64,000 bases of DNA from NCBI RefSeq assembly GCF_009801115.1, contig NZ_VTOL01000018.1:1-64000 (forward strand), in the 5' to 3' direction. The position numbers and the translations under genes are program-made. Below are positions 33,264 to 42,554 of the stretch, piece after piece. The notes under the pieces are model-generated. The model was not told where the DNA came from. It did no database searches and saw only the letters and a program-made list of their open reading frames with translations. Origin of the DNA: Dyadobacter sp. 3J3 (GTDB lineage Bacteria; Bacteroidota; Bacteroidia; Cytophagales; Spirosomataceae). How positions within the stretch are numbered: position 1 is the stretch's first letter; the number at the start of each line of letters is the position of its first letter.

Positions 33264-36200
33264 TCAAATCTCAGCGCCATCTTTGAAGATTTCATCAAGA
33301 TTGAAGGCTTGAAAATCTACTTTTTCTGAAAAGTCATATTCTCCAAGCATATTGATATGTTCCCAGCTGTGGGTAGATGTGGCTAGTATGTTTTTTAATA
33401 ATACTTCCCGGTCTGCCGGTTTCTTACATTCTGCCAGACTTCCTGATAAGTGAAGTAGGTTCCAACAGTTAATTGAATTGGCGATCAACCTTTTGCAGCC
33501 TTCTGCCGTAAGCTGTTCGCGGTATGTGGCCCCGATCAGCTGTTGATTGTTGCCGTGGGATATTGCTTTGGAGAAATTATTACTGTTCTCAACTTTGCTC
33601 AAAACCCTTTCAACGGATTTACGGACAGCCGGCTGATCCATATACTGAAGTATATAAAGGGTTTTGTAAATCCTGCCAAGTTATTTAAGCGCTTTATAAA
33701 GTGGGTGCTGCCAGGAATAGGAATTCAGTCTCCTAATCAATGTGGACGCTTTTGAGTAGCCCAGCTTTATCGTTGTAATAAACCTTAAAATCTCATCCCA
33801 GTGCTCGATAATCAGTTCAAAGTTTATCTTTGAATCTGGCTTTACCTGGTATCCTAAGTCCCGGTAGGTTGAGACTGAATCAATCGAGAACAAATTATGC
33901 TCATGGATTTTGGCAAGCCTGGGGCGGAAGGCTATTCCGAGCAAAGCAGTAATAGCAAATATGATCTCAGAAAACCCGCCTGTATCTGTCGAATGTGCGT
34001 CGGATTGGATCACACGGTTATGCATCAGGCCATCAATCATATAGGGTGCTTCATGATCCGATGAACTGAATGCTGTTGAATAGAAAAGCTGACCTGCTTC
34101 ATCCAAATGAGAGTATACAGTTACACCTTTTCCACTACCAAAATATTTAAATGACCATGCTGCTCTTAACGACGCAACGGAAACGTCATATTTTTGCCCG
34201 TCACTGCTCGTATGGATAAAACCAGGGTGAATCCGGAACTTGTCAGTCAAAGGCAGTTTGTTGCTGAATTCGACAACCAGGTCATTGGCCTTCAAAGTCA
34301 TATCAGGTGAAAAGTACTGAACCGAAGTCGTTTGCAATGCACTGGCTGCTATATTCTTAGAAATCATTGACATTTTAGGGATGCCAATGTTGCAGCCCAA
34401 TCCGATAATAGTAGCAAAAAATAGCTTTTCCGATGGTCTAGGCGGCAAATAATCAATACCCTTATGCTGAAAAGCAGTATTGAATCCGCTAATCTGGTCA
34501 ATTGTTGTTAAAACTTCCAACAACGACACAGCCCAGGTTTGTGGGTATAGGTTCTGTGGATCCTCAATTTCATTTTCGTCAGGTTTGTACCGGTGCATAT
34601 GCCATTGCCCTTCTGCATCAACATATACCTGCTGGTTCTCTGTCCATTACCTATGTGTTGATTGACAAGCCTAAACTGGAAATTTAATTCTTCATTCAGT
34701 TTTAACAAAATTGGAGCAGGCTTTTGAAGATGGCTTAGTGATGCCCGTTTTAAAAGAAAATCCTTATCCTTAACCCATTGTAGTTTTGGAATCATGTATT
34801 CTTCAAAAGACCGGTACAAATACGAGGATCGAACATTTAAAGCACCTGCCCGGATATGGTCGCGCATTTCTCTGAACAACAATACTTTATAAAGTGATAT
34901 CCTGATCTTTCCATCTGGTGTTATCACGCGTTGTTTCTCTTCAAGAGATAAAAAATCAATCGGTACACTGTTGTGTTGCTGTATATTGCCAAACTTCTTT
35001 TGAAAATAATCAATGGCGTCCAACAATTGTTTCTGGGACGTTCCAAAATCAAATGCCAGGACTTTGATTAAGTCAGATACGCGGATTTGTAGACGCAATG
35101 ACCCTTTTTCGAGCGCTTGGTAATAGTCCTCCCGGTCACTGATCCGCTGATTGACCAGTTTCAAATTATTCAACCTTTGCTGATCTTCCAAAAGTACCTG
35201 AGAAGAAACCTTCCGTTTTCTTAATAGCTCATCAATCAGTTCTACTTTCTGGCTTGCTTCCATTACCTGATCATGGATAATCCGCTCAACTTCGCTCAAA
35301 ACATCAATATGCGTAACGCTTCGGATAGAAACGGAGCTCACTAAACGTGAGGTATTCATCCTGTTTTCAAACAGGCTTTCCTTGATTTTATTCTCACAAT
35401 CGTTTACGGCACTGGTAACAGCCTAGTTAAAAGTGAGCACAAGCGCGTCACCCAATTGGTAGTACTGCGGGCCCCGCCGGGGTGGATTATGAATGAGACC
35501 AGCAGCAGGTAGCGGGTGTTGTCCCGGTCGGCAACTTGGAATATCTGGTTATCAATCACATACTCAGCATAAAATTTTATCGTTTCTTCCGGAAGATTAA
35601 GCCTGGTAATAATGGGCAGAAGCTGCGAGTACATTTCCTTCAGCCGGACAAAATTGTCTATTCTTCCTTTGATTACGGACGGTTGCATGGACTGGGTAAT
35701 CCTTTTAAAAAAGGTAAGCTGATATCTCTGGACTTTCACATGTTTTTTCTCTTCTTGTTGATAAGAATCATGCTGCAAGAGTAACGAATCCAGTAAATTT
35801 TTGTCCTCCTGTTGAAGATATTGAACCATAATTGCCTCAAGATCTTGCTCAAATTGCCGAAATGACTTTTCAAGCAAAACTCTTAGTGTGGCATATGGCG
35901 GTATTTCAATACGGTGTTCATCCAAAAAGGTTATTACTGATTCCATTATAAGAACCGGTTCGGTCCGAAGTGAAACCAGCCTTTTCATTTCCTGGGATAT
36001 GAGTTGGGAAGCATTTTTATCAAAACCGGTATAGCCTAGTTGCCTGAGTATCTCTTCCTGATGGCGGAAATAGGTAGTCCTGAAATAATCTGTAAAATCA
36101 ATCTGATTAGGATCAACCATTATTCCATTGACGATATAGTTAATGTCAGCCTGAATAAATCGGTTAGACAAAAAAAAGCGACTAACTACACGGAAATACC

Positions 36201-36369
36201 CGAGCTGCAACAGAAAACCGACCTGTGTTGTTGGCGTTTGCAAAGTTTTTAGATAGGCGCTTGCCCATTCCGGAATTTGGAGAAACAGTCCTTTTTACTC
36301 GCTCAGGAGTTGGGGCAGGTTATCAAACCTGGTTCGTTCTTCTGGTGTCAGATACTCTTTCCTTTCCAT
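33264..36369 (-). pseudogene. tnpA: Tn3-family transposase tnpA, multiply disrupted
   Basis: About 1035 codons reading from ATG at 36369 (MERKEYLTPEERTRFDNLPQ) to 33264 (EIFKDGAEI). Tn3 DDE transposase homology spans the whole length, e.g. LGIAFRPRLAKIHEHNLF and GNNQQLIGATYREQLTAEG. Damage seen: TAA at 36295-36297 (codon 25), frameshift near 35470 after FIIHP, TAG near 35425 (FN-stop-AVTSAVND), frameshift near 34600 before MHRYKPDENEIED, and TAA near 33681 (ALK-stop-LGRIYK). No functional protein is expected. Confidence 0.9.
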
Positions 36370-36503
36370 ATCATCTATGTATTAAAACGACGGTATTTTT
36401 ACATAACTCCAAACCCGGATATTTTTTGGAATTTACCCATTTATATTGCCATGTAATTAAACTAAATGTAATATATTTGATTTTATTAAGTTTCGTACAT
36501 AAA

Positions 36504-37105
36504 ATGATCAAATTAGGATATGCCCGGGTCTCTACCCAGGAACAAAACCTTGACCTTCAGCTGGACGCCCTAAAAAAAGAAGGATGCAAGCAGGTCTTTA
36601 CGGATAAGATCTCCGGAGTAAAGGCTACCAAGCCGAATTTTGAAAAATTGATGGAATATGCCCGGCCTGGTGACACCATGTAATATGGAAACTGGACCGG
36701 CTTGGAAGAAGTACCATTAAGCTCATCGAGTTGATCGAAGAATTGAAAAATAAAGGAGTAAATCTTAAATCACTATCTGAGTCTATTGATACCAGTACAG
36801 CAACCGGTAATCTGTTTTTTCAATTTATGTGTGTGCTGGCCGAACATGAGTGAAATATCATTAAGGAACGGACCAAAGCGGGTCTGCAATCAGCCCGTGC
36901 GCGGGGCAGATCCGGAGGGAGGCCGGAAGGGTTAAGCGAGCGATATCAAAAAATTGCCCCGGAAGTCAAAGAGGTTTATGAGAAGAATAACCGGAGCACG
37001 GATGAAATTAGAGAGATGTTCAAAATAAAAAGCCAACCTACACTTTACAAGATTTTAAAGTACAGTGGTGTCGATATTAAGGGCTTTTTGAAGAAGAGAC
37101 GATAA
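36504..37105 (+). pseudogene. tnpR: Serine resolvase tnpR, frameshifted
   Basis: Starts MIKLGYARVSTQEQNLDLQLDAL with the catalytic Ser in RVST. A one-base deletion after GDTM (about 36680) shifts the frame; a G restored there would continue VIWKLDRLGRSTIKLIELIE. Further on, a TGA replaces Arg in LAEHE-stop-NIIKERT (about 36852). The C-terminal HTH (STDEIREMFKIKSQPTLYKIL) is otherwise readable to 37105. Divergent from tnpA; the 135-bp gap between them would hold the res site. Confidence 0.9.
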
Positions 37106-37128
37106 TGCTTTGACACCTCCTGTACAAT

Positions 37129-37144
37129 CTTTTAATTTAACCCA
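37129..37144. repeat. Internal partial copy of the transposon end
   Basis: CTTTTAATTTAACCCA, 16 bp identical to 39004-39019 at the outer right end, in the same orientation and 24 bp after the tnpR stop. The rest of the 40-bp repeat is not conserved here. Confidence 0.45.
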
Positions 37145-37215
37145 TAATTGCTTAGCGTAATTCTTTGTTCACTTACTAAAAGAAGGCCACTCCGGCAGAT
37201 ACGAACGGCTGATTT

Positions 37216-37608
37216 CTAAGTGCTACTCTCCCCCTTTTGCTTTTTCATTCTGTATTCTTCCCCCCACTTAGCCATAGATTGCATTATTGGCGACAACGTA
37301 AGCCCAAACTCGGTTAATGTGTATTCAACCCTTGGTGGGATTTCAGCATAAATTTTCCTGCTTATTAACCCATCATCTTCTAATTCTCTCAACTGCTGAG
37401 TAAGCATTGATTGAGTAATTCCCTTTACACTTCGCTTCAATTCCCCAAACCTTGCAGGAGAGGTATGATAGATAGCATTAATTAAAATTGCTTTCCATTT
37501 TCCACCTAAAACTTGCATTGTTGCAGTTACTGGGCAAGATTTTTCATCAAAAACAAAAATTTTTTCGTTTTTAACTTCTTGATTATCAATGTTAGTATTT
37601 CTTTTCAT
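37216..37608 (-). CDS. HxlR family regulator in transposon cargo
   Basis: A 130-aa winged-helix regulator. The conserved motif SCPVTATMQVLGGKWKAIL holds the cysteine that in relatives such as YodB/QorR senses thiol-reactive or oxidant stress. Winged helix: FGELKRSVKGITQSMLTQQL. It is divergent from the SDR remnant and ohr, so it probably represses them and is relieved by oxidants. Base composition is more AT-rich than host genes nearby. Confidence 0.85.
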   Translation of the reverse strand: MKRNTNIDNQEVKNEKIFVFDEKSCPVTATMQVLGGKWKAILINAIYHTSPARFGELKRSVKGITQSMLTQQLRELEDDGLISRKIYAEIPPRVEYTLTEFGLTLSPIMQSMAKWGEEYRMKKQKGESST

Positions 37609-37692
37609 ACTTACACATATTAAATGTACTACTTCTATTATTCATTTTAACTCTGAATATTTGCACTACAAAAATAAAATAAAGTAACAAAT

Positions 37693-37758
37693 ATGGCAAG
37701 TAAAATCATTTTAATTACAGGAGCAAGTACAGGTTTCGGCAACATCACTAGACTATAA
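37693..37758 (+). pseudogene. SDR oxidoreductase remnant (first 21 codons)
   Basis: MASKIILITGASTGFGN then stop. This is the TGxxxGxG cofactor start of a short-chain dehydrogenase; the remaining ~220 codons are missing, so an internal deletion joined codon ~18 to a stop. It marks that the cargo once had another oxidoreductase between the regulator and ohr. Confidence 0.6.
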
Positions 37759-37793
37759 TTCCCAAAAAATAAACAATTAAACAAAAATTAAAA

Positions 37794-38210
37794 ATGGAAA
37801 AAATTTATGAAGCAGAAGTGACAACCTTAGCAGGTCGTAACGGTCACGCAAAATCATCAGACGGTTTATTGGATGTGGATATCAGATTTCCCAAAGAAAT
37901 GGGAGGTGCTGGTGGTGCAACCAATCCAGAACAACTTTTCGCAGCAGCTTGGTCGGCTTGTTTTGGTACGAGTGTAACAATTGCCGCAGGAATCGAAAAA
38001 GTTAAAATTGGAGACGTTACTGTGGTGGCTAAAATTGGTGTATTGCATTCAGACGGTAATTATGATCTTGGAGCCCATCTTCTAATTAAAATAAATGATG
38101 TAGACTACGATACGGCGAAAAAACTGGTAGAAGCCACTAAATCAATTTGTTCTTATTCAAAAGCCACAAAAGGTAATATAAACACTATTTATGAAGTCGC
38201 ACCAAATTAA
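37794..38210 (+). CDS. ohr: Organic hydroperoxide resistance protein (Ohr/OsmC family)
   Basis: A 138-aa thiol peroxidase that reduces organic hydroperoxides. The two redox cysteines are in AAWSACFGTSVT (about 60) and KSICSYSKATKGN (about 124). N-terminal GRNGHAKSSDGLLDVD is typical of Ohr. Normal length. Lies in the transposon under probable control of the HxlR regulator, not the usual OhrR (MarR). Confidence 0.9.
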   Translation: MEKIYEAEVTTLAGRNGHAKSSDGLLDVDIRFPKEMGGAGGATNPEQLFAAAWSACFGTSVTIAAGIEKVKIGDVTVVAKIGVLHSDGNYDLGAHLLIKINDVDYDTAKKLVEATKSICSYSKATKGNINTIYEVAPN

Positions 38211-38246
38211 TTAAAAACCGATAAAAACAAATAAACTTTAATAGAC

Positions 38247-38621
38247 ATGGTAAATACTCTAAATTGGTTTGAAATCCCGGCAACAGATTTCGCAAGAGCA
38301 AAAGCATTTTATGCTACAGTGTTAGATGCTCAAATTCATGACGACCCTAATCCTAATATGCAATATGCATACTTACCGTCTGATCCACAAAAAGGCGGAT
38401 TTGGTGGAGCAATTGCTAGCGGTGAAAACTTTGTTCCTGCAATGACCGGCACAACTGTTTACTTAGATGGTGGAAATGACCTTTCAGTTCCATTAGGCAG
38501 AGTAGAAAGTGCCGGTGGAACAGTTATTCTGCCGAAAACTGCTATTGGTGACAACAGGGGCTTTATTGCGCTTTTTATCGACACAGAAGGAAACAAGGTA
38601 GGGTTCCATTCAATCGGTTAA
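38247..38621 (+). CDS. VOC family (glyoxalase/bleomycin-resistance fold) protein
   Basis: A 124-aa protein with two beta-alpha-beta-beta-beta units: MVNTLNWFEIPATDFARAKAFYATVLD and a second half ending NRGFIALFIDTEGNKVGFHSIG. Metal ligands are not clear (conserved E in DTEGNKVG). Follows ohr by 36 bp. Substrate unknown; it may handle reactive aldehydes or quinones together with Ohr. Confidence 0.8.
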   Translation: MVNTLNWFEIPATDFARAKAFYATVLDAQIHDDPNPNMQYAYLPSDPQKGGFGGAIASGENFVPAMTGTTVYLDGGNDLSVPLGRVESAGGTVILPKTAIGDNRGFIALFIDTEGNKVGFHSIG

Positions 38622-38650
38622 TACAGAGTTCTCCCGTATCTTTGTAAAAT

Positions 38651-38688
38651 AGCTGATAGAAGTGTTATCATTGATATTTCTATCAGCT
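38651..38688 (+). terminator. Hairpin after transposon cargo operon
   Basis: Perfect 11-bp arms AGCTGATAGAA / TTCTATCAGCT with 16-nt loop, 29 bp past the VOC stop; followed by TTGCG. Likely transcription terminator. The remaining ~290 bp to the right TIR show no gene. Confidence 0.6.
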
Positions 38689-38978
38689 TTGCGCTATATC
38701 CATTTGCGTTTACGCCATTATCAGGGTTTACCTATTATCCCCTCTTATATATCATTGCTTTATCGCTTTGTGCAGTTTATTGCGCCATATTGAATTAAAT
38801 TAAAAGAAAGGAGAAAAACCGTCACGACTTCCGTGTACTGTTTTTCTTTGCCATAATTTTGGTACAACCAATTCTAAGACATTATTTCTGCATTATACCG
38901 AACTATTCTCGTAATATGTTTAAAGATGGCTCTGAGATTTGTTTGTATTCCACATCTCACCAGGAAAAAAGCTCTATC

Positions 38979-39018
38979 AAACCCGCGGTACTTTTGGTTC
39001 TAACTTTTAATTTAACCC
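38979..39018 (-). repeat. Right terminal inverted repeat (40 bp)
   Basis: Exact reverse complement of 33187-33226. Followed by ACCTTA (39019-39024), the right copy of the target duplication. Confidence 0.95.
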
Positions 39019-39178
39019 ACCTTAGCAATTCGGACAGCTTCAGAAGTAATGCAGGCACTCTTTGATGCTGGGTTAGCGAAATCCCGTAAATATTGTTGAG
39101 CGTGTTAAACAGAAAATGCGGACTTAGCTGGGATAGCAGTAAACGCAGTTCGCTATCCTTCATCAATTTAACAATGCC
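39019..39178 (-). pseudogene. lytS-type sensor kinase, 5' fragment
   Basis: Encodes KDSELRLLLSQLSPHFLFN ... NIYGISLTQ ... LLKLSELLR, the His_kinase H-box (SPHFLFNTLNN) of a LytS-type kinase. The open frame runs into the antisense of the ABC ATPase start. The usual N-terminal membrane domain of ~150-250 aa is missing, so the 5' end was lost in a separate event that left it back-to-back with the ATPase gene. Confidence 0.75.
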
Positions 39179-40039
39179 ATGCAAAACACAGAGGAACTTA
39201 TTATTGAAACCAGCCATTTGTCCTTTGCCTTTTCAAAAGGTCAAAACGTACTGGATGAAGTAAATCTAAAAATTCCCAAAGGAGCTATTTATGGTTTTTT
39301 AGGTCCAAACGGCGCAGGAAAAACTACCACGATCAGGATACTTTTAAATCTTTTGAAACCCGGCAAGGGCTCTGTCAAACTTTTTGGAAAGCAGATCAGT
39401 GAAGAACCTTACAAGGTATTTTCTCAAATCGGATCACTGATTGAAACCCCGTCGTTATATGAGCACCTGACCGGGCTGGACAATCTGCTAATAACGGCTA
39501 ACATCAGAAATATTTCCAGAAATAGAGTGATGGAAGTGCTGGAAATTGTGGGGCTGTGTTCAGATGGCGACCGGCATGTAAAAAAATACTCCCTGGGTAT
39601 GAAGCAACGGCTCGGATTGGCCATTGCCCTGCTCCCATCACCAGACCTGTTAATTCTTGATGAGCCTACCAACGGCCTGGATCCTACCGGCATTATCGAA
39701 ATTAGAAACTTGTTGCTTATGCTCAATAAAGAACATGGTGTTACGATTTTGATATCCAGCCATCTACTTTCAGAAATAGAAAAACTTGTTTCACACCTGG
39801 GCATACTGAACCATGGCAAGATGCTTTTTCAGGGCTCATTTAGCGCCTTACAGAAAATCAGGGAGGCAAAATCGATCATAGAAATCGGTACGGATCAAAA
39901 TAACCGAGCTTTGATGCTGTTGGAGGAAAACAACCATCTCGTAAACCAGGGCAAGCAGTTTTTAGAAATCAAATTCCTTGATATCTATCAAGTGTCAGCA
40001 ATTGCCATTTCAGATGTGGAATTATCAGCATACCAATGA
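39179..40039 (+). CDS. ABC transporter ATP-binding protein, slightly short, no permease
   Basis: A 286-aa ABC-2-type ATPase. Walker A GPNGAGKTTTI (about 45), signature YSLGMKQRLGLA, Walker B LLILDEPTNGLDP, H-loop SSHLLSEIE. The C-terminus ends ISDVELSAYQ, some 20 residues short of the usual DLEDIFLxLT end. No permease gene follows, and the next gene is on the other strand. A LytTR-pair linked ABC exporter may have lost its permease in the same rearrangement that truncated lytS. Confidence 0.8.
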   Translation: MQNTEELIIETSHLSFAFSKGQNVLDEVNLKIPKGAIYGFLGPNGAGKTTTIRILLNLLKPGKGSVKLFGKQISEEPYKVFSQIGSLIETPSLYEHLTGLDNLLITANIRNISRNRVMEVLEIVGLCSDGDRHVKKYSLGMKQRLGLAIALLPSPDLLILDEPTNGLDPTGIIEIRNLLLMLNKEHGVTILISSHLLSEIEKLVSHLGILNHGKMLFQGSFSALQKIREAKSIIEIGTDQNNRALMLLEENNHLVNQGKQFLEIKFLDIYQVSAIAISDVELSAYQ

Positions 40040-40158
40040 ACTCATTTTGCCGAAGTTCTTTTGGATTGATGTAACTTACACATTGTCATTTATTATCTTA
40101 AGCTACCACGACTTTACGGGAAAATTTCGCGGGTGATAACAAAACGCCTGACAACAAA

Positions 40159-41376
40159 TCACTTAAACTTCATTGCCAGCGTTATCATATCAGACTGCAT
40201 ACCTGTGCCTGCATTTCGATAAAAGTGACCGTACCGCAGTTCCAGCGATGCCAAATGGCGAATACCCATAACGCCTCCTGGCGGCGCTAATCGAATACCC
40301 ATTCCACCGTAATGACTTTGGAAAGACGATAAATCATAGTCGCTCGTGTAATATTCAGCTGAGGTGTTGTGCTGCATATAGGGTGCAAAGTAGCGAACTC
40401 CGGTCTGGCTGTTGAATCTGTAAAAGGGGCTCAGCGATAAAAATGGGGATATTTTTACAGGAACTTCCAGTGAAACGGTATGCGCCTTCATGCCCCAGCT
40501 ATCCGCATAATACCGGTAAAATCCGCGAAAAATAACCCGGTCGCCCATGAAGTAACTTCCCCGCAAGCCAACTGGAATTTTGAAACGACTTCCCGGAAGT
40601 TTCTCAACACGTTCGCTGCCGTCGGTAAAATATGTCCTGTGAAAAGGCGTGCTAAGCAATCCTTCCTGGTAGGTGGGCTCGACGATGAAAAGAACCTGAA
40701 GACTTTTGTTGACGATTTGAGAAAGCCCGACCGAACCGTTATAGGTTTTTCTGGGCTTGTGATAAAGATTTGCCTTGTCGCCCTCAGCACCAGAACCATA
40801 TCCGGGCGGCCGCAGGTCAGACGGCAGAATCGCAATATACGTATCCTGGAATGTGCCGGCTTTTAAGGTCAGTTCCCGATTATTATCTTTGGAAGATTTC
40901 GAGAAATTGAAATTAACACCATAAGACTTATAATCATACTCAGTCGAGTACAAAGCGCTGATTCCTTTGGTTGTGTGATTCCTGTCGTCTTTGACACTCC
41001 ACGAAACCGAAGGATAAATGTGCGTATCGGTTTTCGAAGCGCCGGAAATAGTGAGCGGATCGATATTGTCCTGAGAAGCCGAAGAATAATAATCAACATT
41101 TAACTCGCCGGAAATCGTATGGACACGGTTTTTTCTATCCGTTTTTGTGAGTTTAATTTCTATTGAATTGGCAAAGTCAAACAGTTTTTCTGTACCAATA
41201 CCGCCGGTTATGGCCGAGTTGTTACCGTTTTGATTATAATAGCCAGAAACGAAATTAATCTCTTCAATTTTTAATTTTTTAGGTTGATAACCCGTCGCTG
41301 TACTATCAGTATTCTGGGCAAAAACCGACGTCCAGAAACCGAGAAGGGCCGCTACTGTATATGTAAATTTCTTCAT
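40159..41376 (-). CDS. DUF3570 domain-containing outer-membrane barrel protein
   Basis: A 405-aa protein with signal peptide (residues 1-20, ending VFAQ) and many amphipathic strands, in keeping with a beta-barrel. DUF3570 proteins are encoded with DUF4266 lipoproteins, ApbE and thioredoxin as here. Function unknown; a redox- or flavin-linked envelope process is suggested by context only. Last gene of the Rieske-Trx-ApbE unit. Confidence 0.75.
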   Translation of the reverse strand: MKKFTYTVAALLGFWTSVFAQNTDSTATGYQPKKLKIEEINFVSGYYNQNGNNSAITGGIGTEKLFDFANSIEIKLTKTDRKNRVHTISGELNVDYYSSASQDNIDPLTISGASKTDTHIYPSVSWSVKDDRNHTTKGISALYSTEYDYKSYGVNFNFSKSSKDNNRELTLKAGTFQDTYIAILPSDLRPPGYGSGAEGDKANLYHKPRKTYNGSVGLSQIVNKSLQVLFIVEPTYQEGLLSTPFHRTYFTDGSERVEKLPGSRFKIPVGLRGSYFMGDRVIFRGFYRYYADSWGMKAHTVSLEVPVKISPFLSLSPFYRFNSQTGVRYFAPYMQHNTSAEYYTSDYDLSSFQSHYGGMGIRLAPPGGVMGIRHLASLELRYGHFYRNAGTGMQSDMITLAMKFK

Positions 41377-41397
41377 CTGATCTTGCTATGATAATGT

Positions 41398-41622
41398 TTA
41401 ATTACAGCCGCAGCCACCGCCGCTTTTCCCTCCGTTCGCCCCGGACGCACCTTCTCTGTACAGATAAAAACTCTGTTCGAATTTCTCAGATTTCCGTGCA
41501 GAAAGATCCATTTCTGAGTCATTAATCCGATTTTTCTGATATTCCTTCACAGTCACACACGAGGAAAGCGCTGTCGCGATCAGACAACCTATTATAATTT
41601 TAATATGCGTAGGGGTTTTCAT
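41398..41622 (-). CDS. DUF4266 lipoprotein
   Basis: A 74-aa lipoprotein: lipobox LSSC at residue ~22, then VKEYQKNRINDSEMDLS and a Gly-rich tail ending GGGCGCN. Typical DUF4266. The tail has three cysteine/glycine positions that could bind metal or form disulfides. Gene gap to apbE is 2 bp. Confidence 0.8.
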   Translation of the reverse strand: MKTPTHIKIIIGCLIATALSSCVTVKEYQKNRINDSEMDLSARKSEKFEQSFYLYREGASGANGGKSGGGCGCN

Positions 41623-41624
41623 AG

Positions 41625-42554
41625 TTAGCTTATTTTGATGTTTTTTGAGCTGAATAACCGGTTATGATCGTCCACGATAATACAGGCAATGTTTTTCATC
41701 TGGTTAATGAGATCCAGCCCAACCGTAACGCCCAGCACCGTTACAGGTGTTGCCAGCGCATCAGACAATTCCGCGTTAGGTGAAATTATCGTCACGCTTT
41801 TTATTCCGGTCACGGGCAATCCTGTTTTGGGATTGATTGTATGAGAATATTTTTTCCCGTCGATCAGAATAAACTTTTCATAATTGCCCGAGGTGGCAAC
41901 AGCCATATCACTGATTTTCAAATATGAAAAGGGTTTGTTTTTAGAATCCGGATCAGCAATACCGATGGTCCACTCAGACCCGTCAGGCTGTTTTCCCCAT
42001 GCCGTCAAATCGCCCGACGCATTGACAACGCCACCTTTAACGCCATTTTCCTGCATGATTTTCTTGGCCATTTCTGCCGCATACCCTTTCCCGATTCCAC
42101 CAAATCCGATACGCATCCCCTCTTCTTTCAAAAATACCGAGAAATGCTCAGCATCAAGGACGATGTTCTTATAATTAATCAGCCTGACCATATTTTTAGC
42201 GACTTCCGCTGTTGGCAATGATTGCATATTCAGGTCGAAATTCCAAAGTGACTTGTCGATCGATCCATAAGTGATGTCAAATGCGCCCTGAGTAAGCTCA
42301 GAAATTCTGATGGACCTTTCAATCAGCGCATAAACTTCATAATCTACGGCAACAGGCCTGATCCCAGCATGATTATTGATCAATTGTGTCTGGCTGTCCT
42401 CCCTGAATGTGCTCAGCAGCTGTTCTATCCGCTGGATCTCACCCACCGCCTGATCTATACGTTGATTAGCCCAAAGCTCATCCCCGGAAACAGCGCTGAT
42501 CTCAAAACGGTTCCCCATGAGCCTTAGTGACCTTTTGACAATGAGGTCTGCCAT
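41625..42554 (-). CDS. apbE: FAD:protein FMN transferase (ApbE family)
   Basis: A 309-aa enzyme that attaches FMN to Thr/Ser of target proteins. Seen: MGNRFEISAV start, FGGIGKGYAAEMAKK, VNASGDLTAWG, SHTINPKTGLPV (Mg site region) and DALATPVTVLG. No signal peptide or lipobox is evident at the chosen start, so location is uncertain. No DgxSGAT acceptor motif is found in the adjacent products, so its target is elsewhere or atypical. Confidence 0.9.
   Translation of the reverse strand: MADLIVKRSLRLMGNRFEISAVSGDELWANQRIDQAVGEIQRIEQLLSTFREDSQTQLINNHAGIRPVAVDYEVYALIERSIRISELTQGAFDITYGSIDKSLWNFDLNMQSLPTAEVAKNMVRLINYKNIVLDAEHFSVFLKEEGMRIGFGGIGKGYAAEMAKKIMQENGVKGGVVNASGDLTAWGKQPDGSEWTIGIADPDSKNKPFSYLKISDMAVATSGNYEKFILIDGKKYSHTINPKTGLPVTGIKSVTIISPNAELSDALATPVTVLGVTVGLDLINQMKNIACIIVDDHNRLFSSKNIKIS

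Larger units (their letters stand above)
33187..39018. mobile_element. Tn3-family transposon with peroxide-resistance cargo
   Basis: A 5832-bp element bounded by 40-bp perfect inverted repeats and a short target duplication, inserted in lytS. Contents from left: decayed tnpA (minus), decayed tnpR (plus), HxlR regulator (minus), SDR remnant (plus), Ohr/OsmC protein (plus), VOC protein (plus). The long TIR, TnpA family, serine resolvase divergent from tnpA and 5-6 bp duplication all fit Tn3. A partial internal copy of the TIR end at 37129-37144 suggests that the ancestral unit ended after tnpR and cargo was gained later. Confidence 0.9.

Noticed and set aside
36225..36683. 152-aa frame joining the tnpA-tnpR gap and tnpR
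   Set aside because: The first ~90 codons are intergenic sequence; the real resolvase start is the ATG at 36504.
38859..39065. 68-aa + strand frame across the right end of the transposon
   Set aside because: It spans the TIR and the antisense of lytS; no sign of a gene.
41398..41460. REGASGAN in the DUF4266 tail as an ApbE flavinylation site
   Set aside because: The canonical motif needs D three residues before S/T-G-A and a Thr/Ser at the end; here the last residue is Asn, so FMN could not be attached in the usual way.
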